This document shows positions 62,604 through 64,000 of a stretch of DNA of 64,000 nucleotides, piece by piece (the stretch's first letter is position 1; every line of letters starts with the position of its first letter). Both the position numbers and the translations under genes were made by a program. Source of the DNA: Furcasterigmium furcatum. Taxonomy: Eukaryota; Ascomycota; Sordariomycetes; Glomerellales; Plectosphaerellaceae. Where the stretch lies: assembly GCA_001599815.1 (NCBI GenBank), contig BCIA01000002.1:4747626-4811625 (forward strand). The letters are read 5' to 3'. The notes under the pieces are model-generated. The model saw nothing but the letters and a program-made list of their open reading frames with translations, did not search any database and was not told the origin of the DNA.

Positions 62604-64000
62604 TCAAGTCAATTCCTCCCACCCTATCCCAAATACGCCCTCTCCAGAACTCATATCCCTGGTAATACTTGTGGCGAACCAGTCCGCTGGGAGTAGATCG
62701 TCCAACATGGCCCAGTTCGAGTCAAAGCCCAGCCCTTCCAATCTGCTCAGTGGCACGGAAGAATCCGCCAGCCGCTCCCAGTCTGTCGACATATCTTCAT
62801 TCGCAATGGTAGGCGCGGGGCCCTTTGCTTTCAAACGGTCCTCCAGCGTCTCCAGAATTCGCAGCACATGGGACGCCGATGTGAGTTGGGGCTTGTAGTA
62901 CTCGAATAGCTCGATGCACTGCGACCACGAAGCCTGGAGCGAGGCGCTGTTGGTGTCAAGGTCCGGCGCTGGGCCAAGTTGAGCGGCGATAAAAACCACA
63001 GCGCAGGAGAAGGCATCTGGGTGTCTGTGGTCAGCTGATGGCGGCGGTGGAAGATTTGCCGGGGCTCGCCTTACAATGCAGCTTGTGAGAGATCGAGGTC
63101 CAGTAAAAGTTGTTCATGTTCTCATAGATGTGTTCGATCAATGTCTGGGCCGTGGAAACGCACAGCTTACAGGCCTCGACAGCCAGCTGGTTCTCGAGTC
63201 TGTCTTCATTCTGGTGGTCCTTTGCGTTGGCGTTGTTCGATGCCTGGGCAACAAGGAGGAGTATTGGCCGCAAGAGAAAGATGCGAATGTATAGAAGCCT
63301 CAAGACCATGTTAGCGACATCACTGCGAGACAGGGGGTCCTCTGGCTCACCTGGAATACAAGATCTTGGCTCCCAACTCGATCTTGGGGTCTCTTATGGA
63401 TTCTGATTGTTGAGGAACAGCGAGCCATCCGGGAATCGAGGCCCGGAACTCATTCAACTCCTTGTTAAATCTCAAAACTGTGTTCAGTTCGTCGCATGAC
63501 CAAGAACGTGCGTCTGACTGGGGGAGCACGTGTTTCCTCCTGACATAGAAGGCGGCTAGGATATCGTTCAAAATGTCAAAGAGTTTGTTGGAGTAGACGA
63601 AAGTACCCAGTTGCGGGCTGATATGAGGTGGCTGGGAGCCCTCGCCGTCTTCCAGGAGGTACTCGTCATCGATCATCTGAGGCATCGGCACCTGCGATTG
63701 GGCCCAGATCATCATCGGGCGACCAAAGGTTGTAGCGAGTTGCCTGTCATGATTCTCCGTCAATACTCGCACGAATAGGCATATGAGACTACCTAGGGAG
63801 CTAGGGACAAACCTGTCTAAAAACACGCAAGTGTGCCAGACTCTGCGCTCCATCTCGCGCCGTAGCTGATTCCTCAATGCGGACCTTCCATCGAGATGGA
63901 GGCCGATGCTCTGGGCCGCCCTGATGGCCAGCCCAATGGCATTCCAACAGCGATTTGCGTATTTTGTTGATTGCAAATACAACCCGGTCAGCAGGAGGAG
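62604..64000 (-). CDS. Fungal-specific transcription factor domain protein, partial (N-terminus outside window)
   Basis: Minus strand, stop at 62604-62606. Coding continues to the window edge, so the N-terminus and any zinc cluster are outside. Exons joined by GT-AG introns give AIRAAQSIGLHLDGRSALRN, RREMERRVWHTCVFLDR, QLATTFGRPMMIW, IPGWLAVPQQSESIRDP, then LLYIRIFLLRPILLLVAQAS, and a C-terminal activation-like part. The pattern VFLDRQLATTFGRP is the core of the fungal_trans regulatory domain. The intron between CVFLDR and QLATT (about 63748-63814) is in frame in the raw sequence but has GT and AG ends. It may regulate the adjacent transporters (inference). Confidence 0.85.

Noticed and set aside
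1..64000. tRNA genes, rRNA, CRISPR arrays, bacterial-type operons
   Set aside because: No cloverleaf with A/B boxes recognised by eye and no repeat-spacer structure; the intron-containing genes are eukaryotic.

Overview
The window is nuclear DNA of a filamentous ascomycete (Pezizomycotina, most likely a Sordariomycete; this placement is inference). Genes sit on both strands and carry short introns of about 50-75 nt. The families are typical of that group: 2EXR, F-box, NT-STAND, CFEM, LysM/WSC, hybrid histidine kinase and Zn2Cys6 factors. There is a transposon with mutations of the repeat-induced point mutation (RIP) type. I recognise about 30 protein genes, no rRNA or tRNA and no CRISPR. Where exon sums are given, they were checked to be a multiple of three.

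Region 1 (0.3-7.3 kb) looks like a compact secondary-metabolite locus on the + strand: FAD monooxygenase, type III polyketide synthase, class I O-methyltransferase and an Frm2-like nitroreductase. Region 2 (7.5-25.4 kb) is mixed. It holds a small hypothetical gene, a CFEM protein, an NT-STAND/ubiquitin-like gene split by an in-frame TAG, a serine hydrolase, an F-box/LRR protein, a possible truncated relic, a secreted GPI-type protein with five Cys/His motifs, a GAF hybrid histidine kinase and a sugar transporter.

Region 3 (27.5-30.7 kb) is an RBR E3 ligase gene interrupted by a 1,841-bp Fot1/Pogo (Tc1/mariner) element with about 43-bp TIRs and a TA target duplication. Removing the element and one TA restores the IBR domain in frame, except for one CAA-to-TAA stop beside the insertion. 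Region 4 (30.8-41 kb) holds a NYN-like/CCCH protein, a LysM-WSC protein, a 2EXR protein, a SAM-type mitochondrial carrier cut by an in-frame TGA, and a GH51 arabinofuranosidase flanked by a degenerate direct repeat.

Region 5 (41.5-54.6 kb) looks like a catabolic cluster: sugar transporter, PDC-hydrolase-like amidohydrolase, atypical class II aldolase, RraA/LigK-like aldolase, Ldh2-type 2-keto-acid reductase, Zn2Cys6 regulator and dihydroxyacetone-type kinase. Import, lactone opening, reduction, kinase and aldolase steps are all represented, which suggests a self-contained route for a sugar acid or aromatic-derived keto acid. Its substrate is not evident. It is my best candidate for an undescribed system. 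Region 6 (54.9-64 kb) has a mitochondrial ATP-grasp enzyme, a Dabb-domain protein, two Dal5/Tna1-type transporters (one with two GC-AG introns) and the C-terminal part of a fungal transcription factor running off the window.
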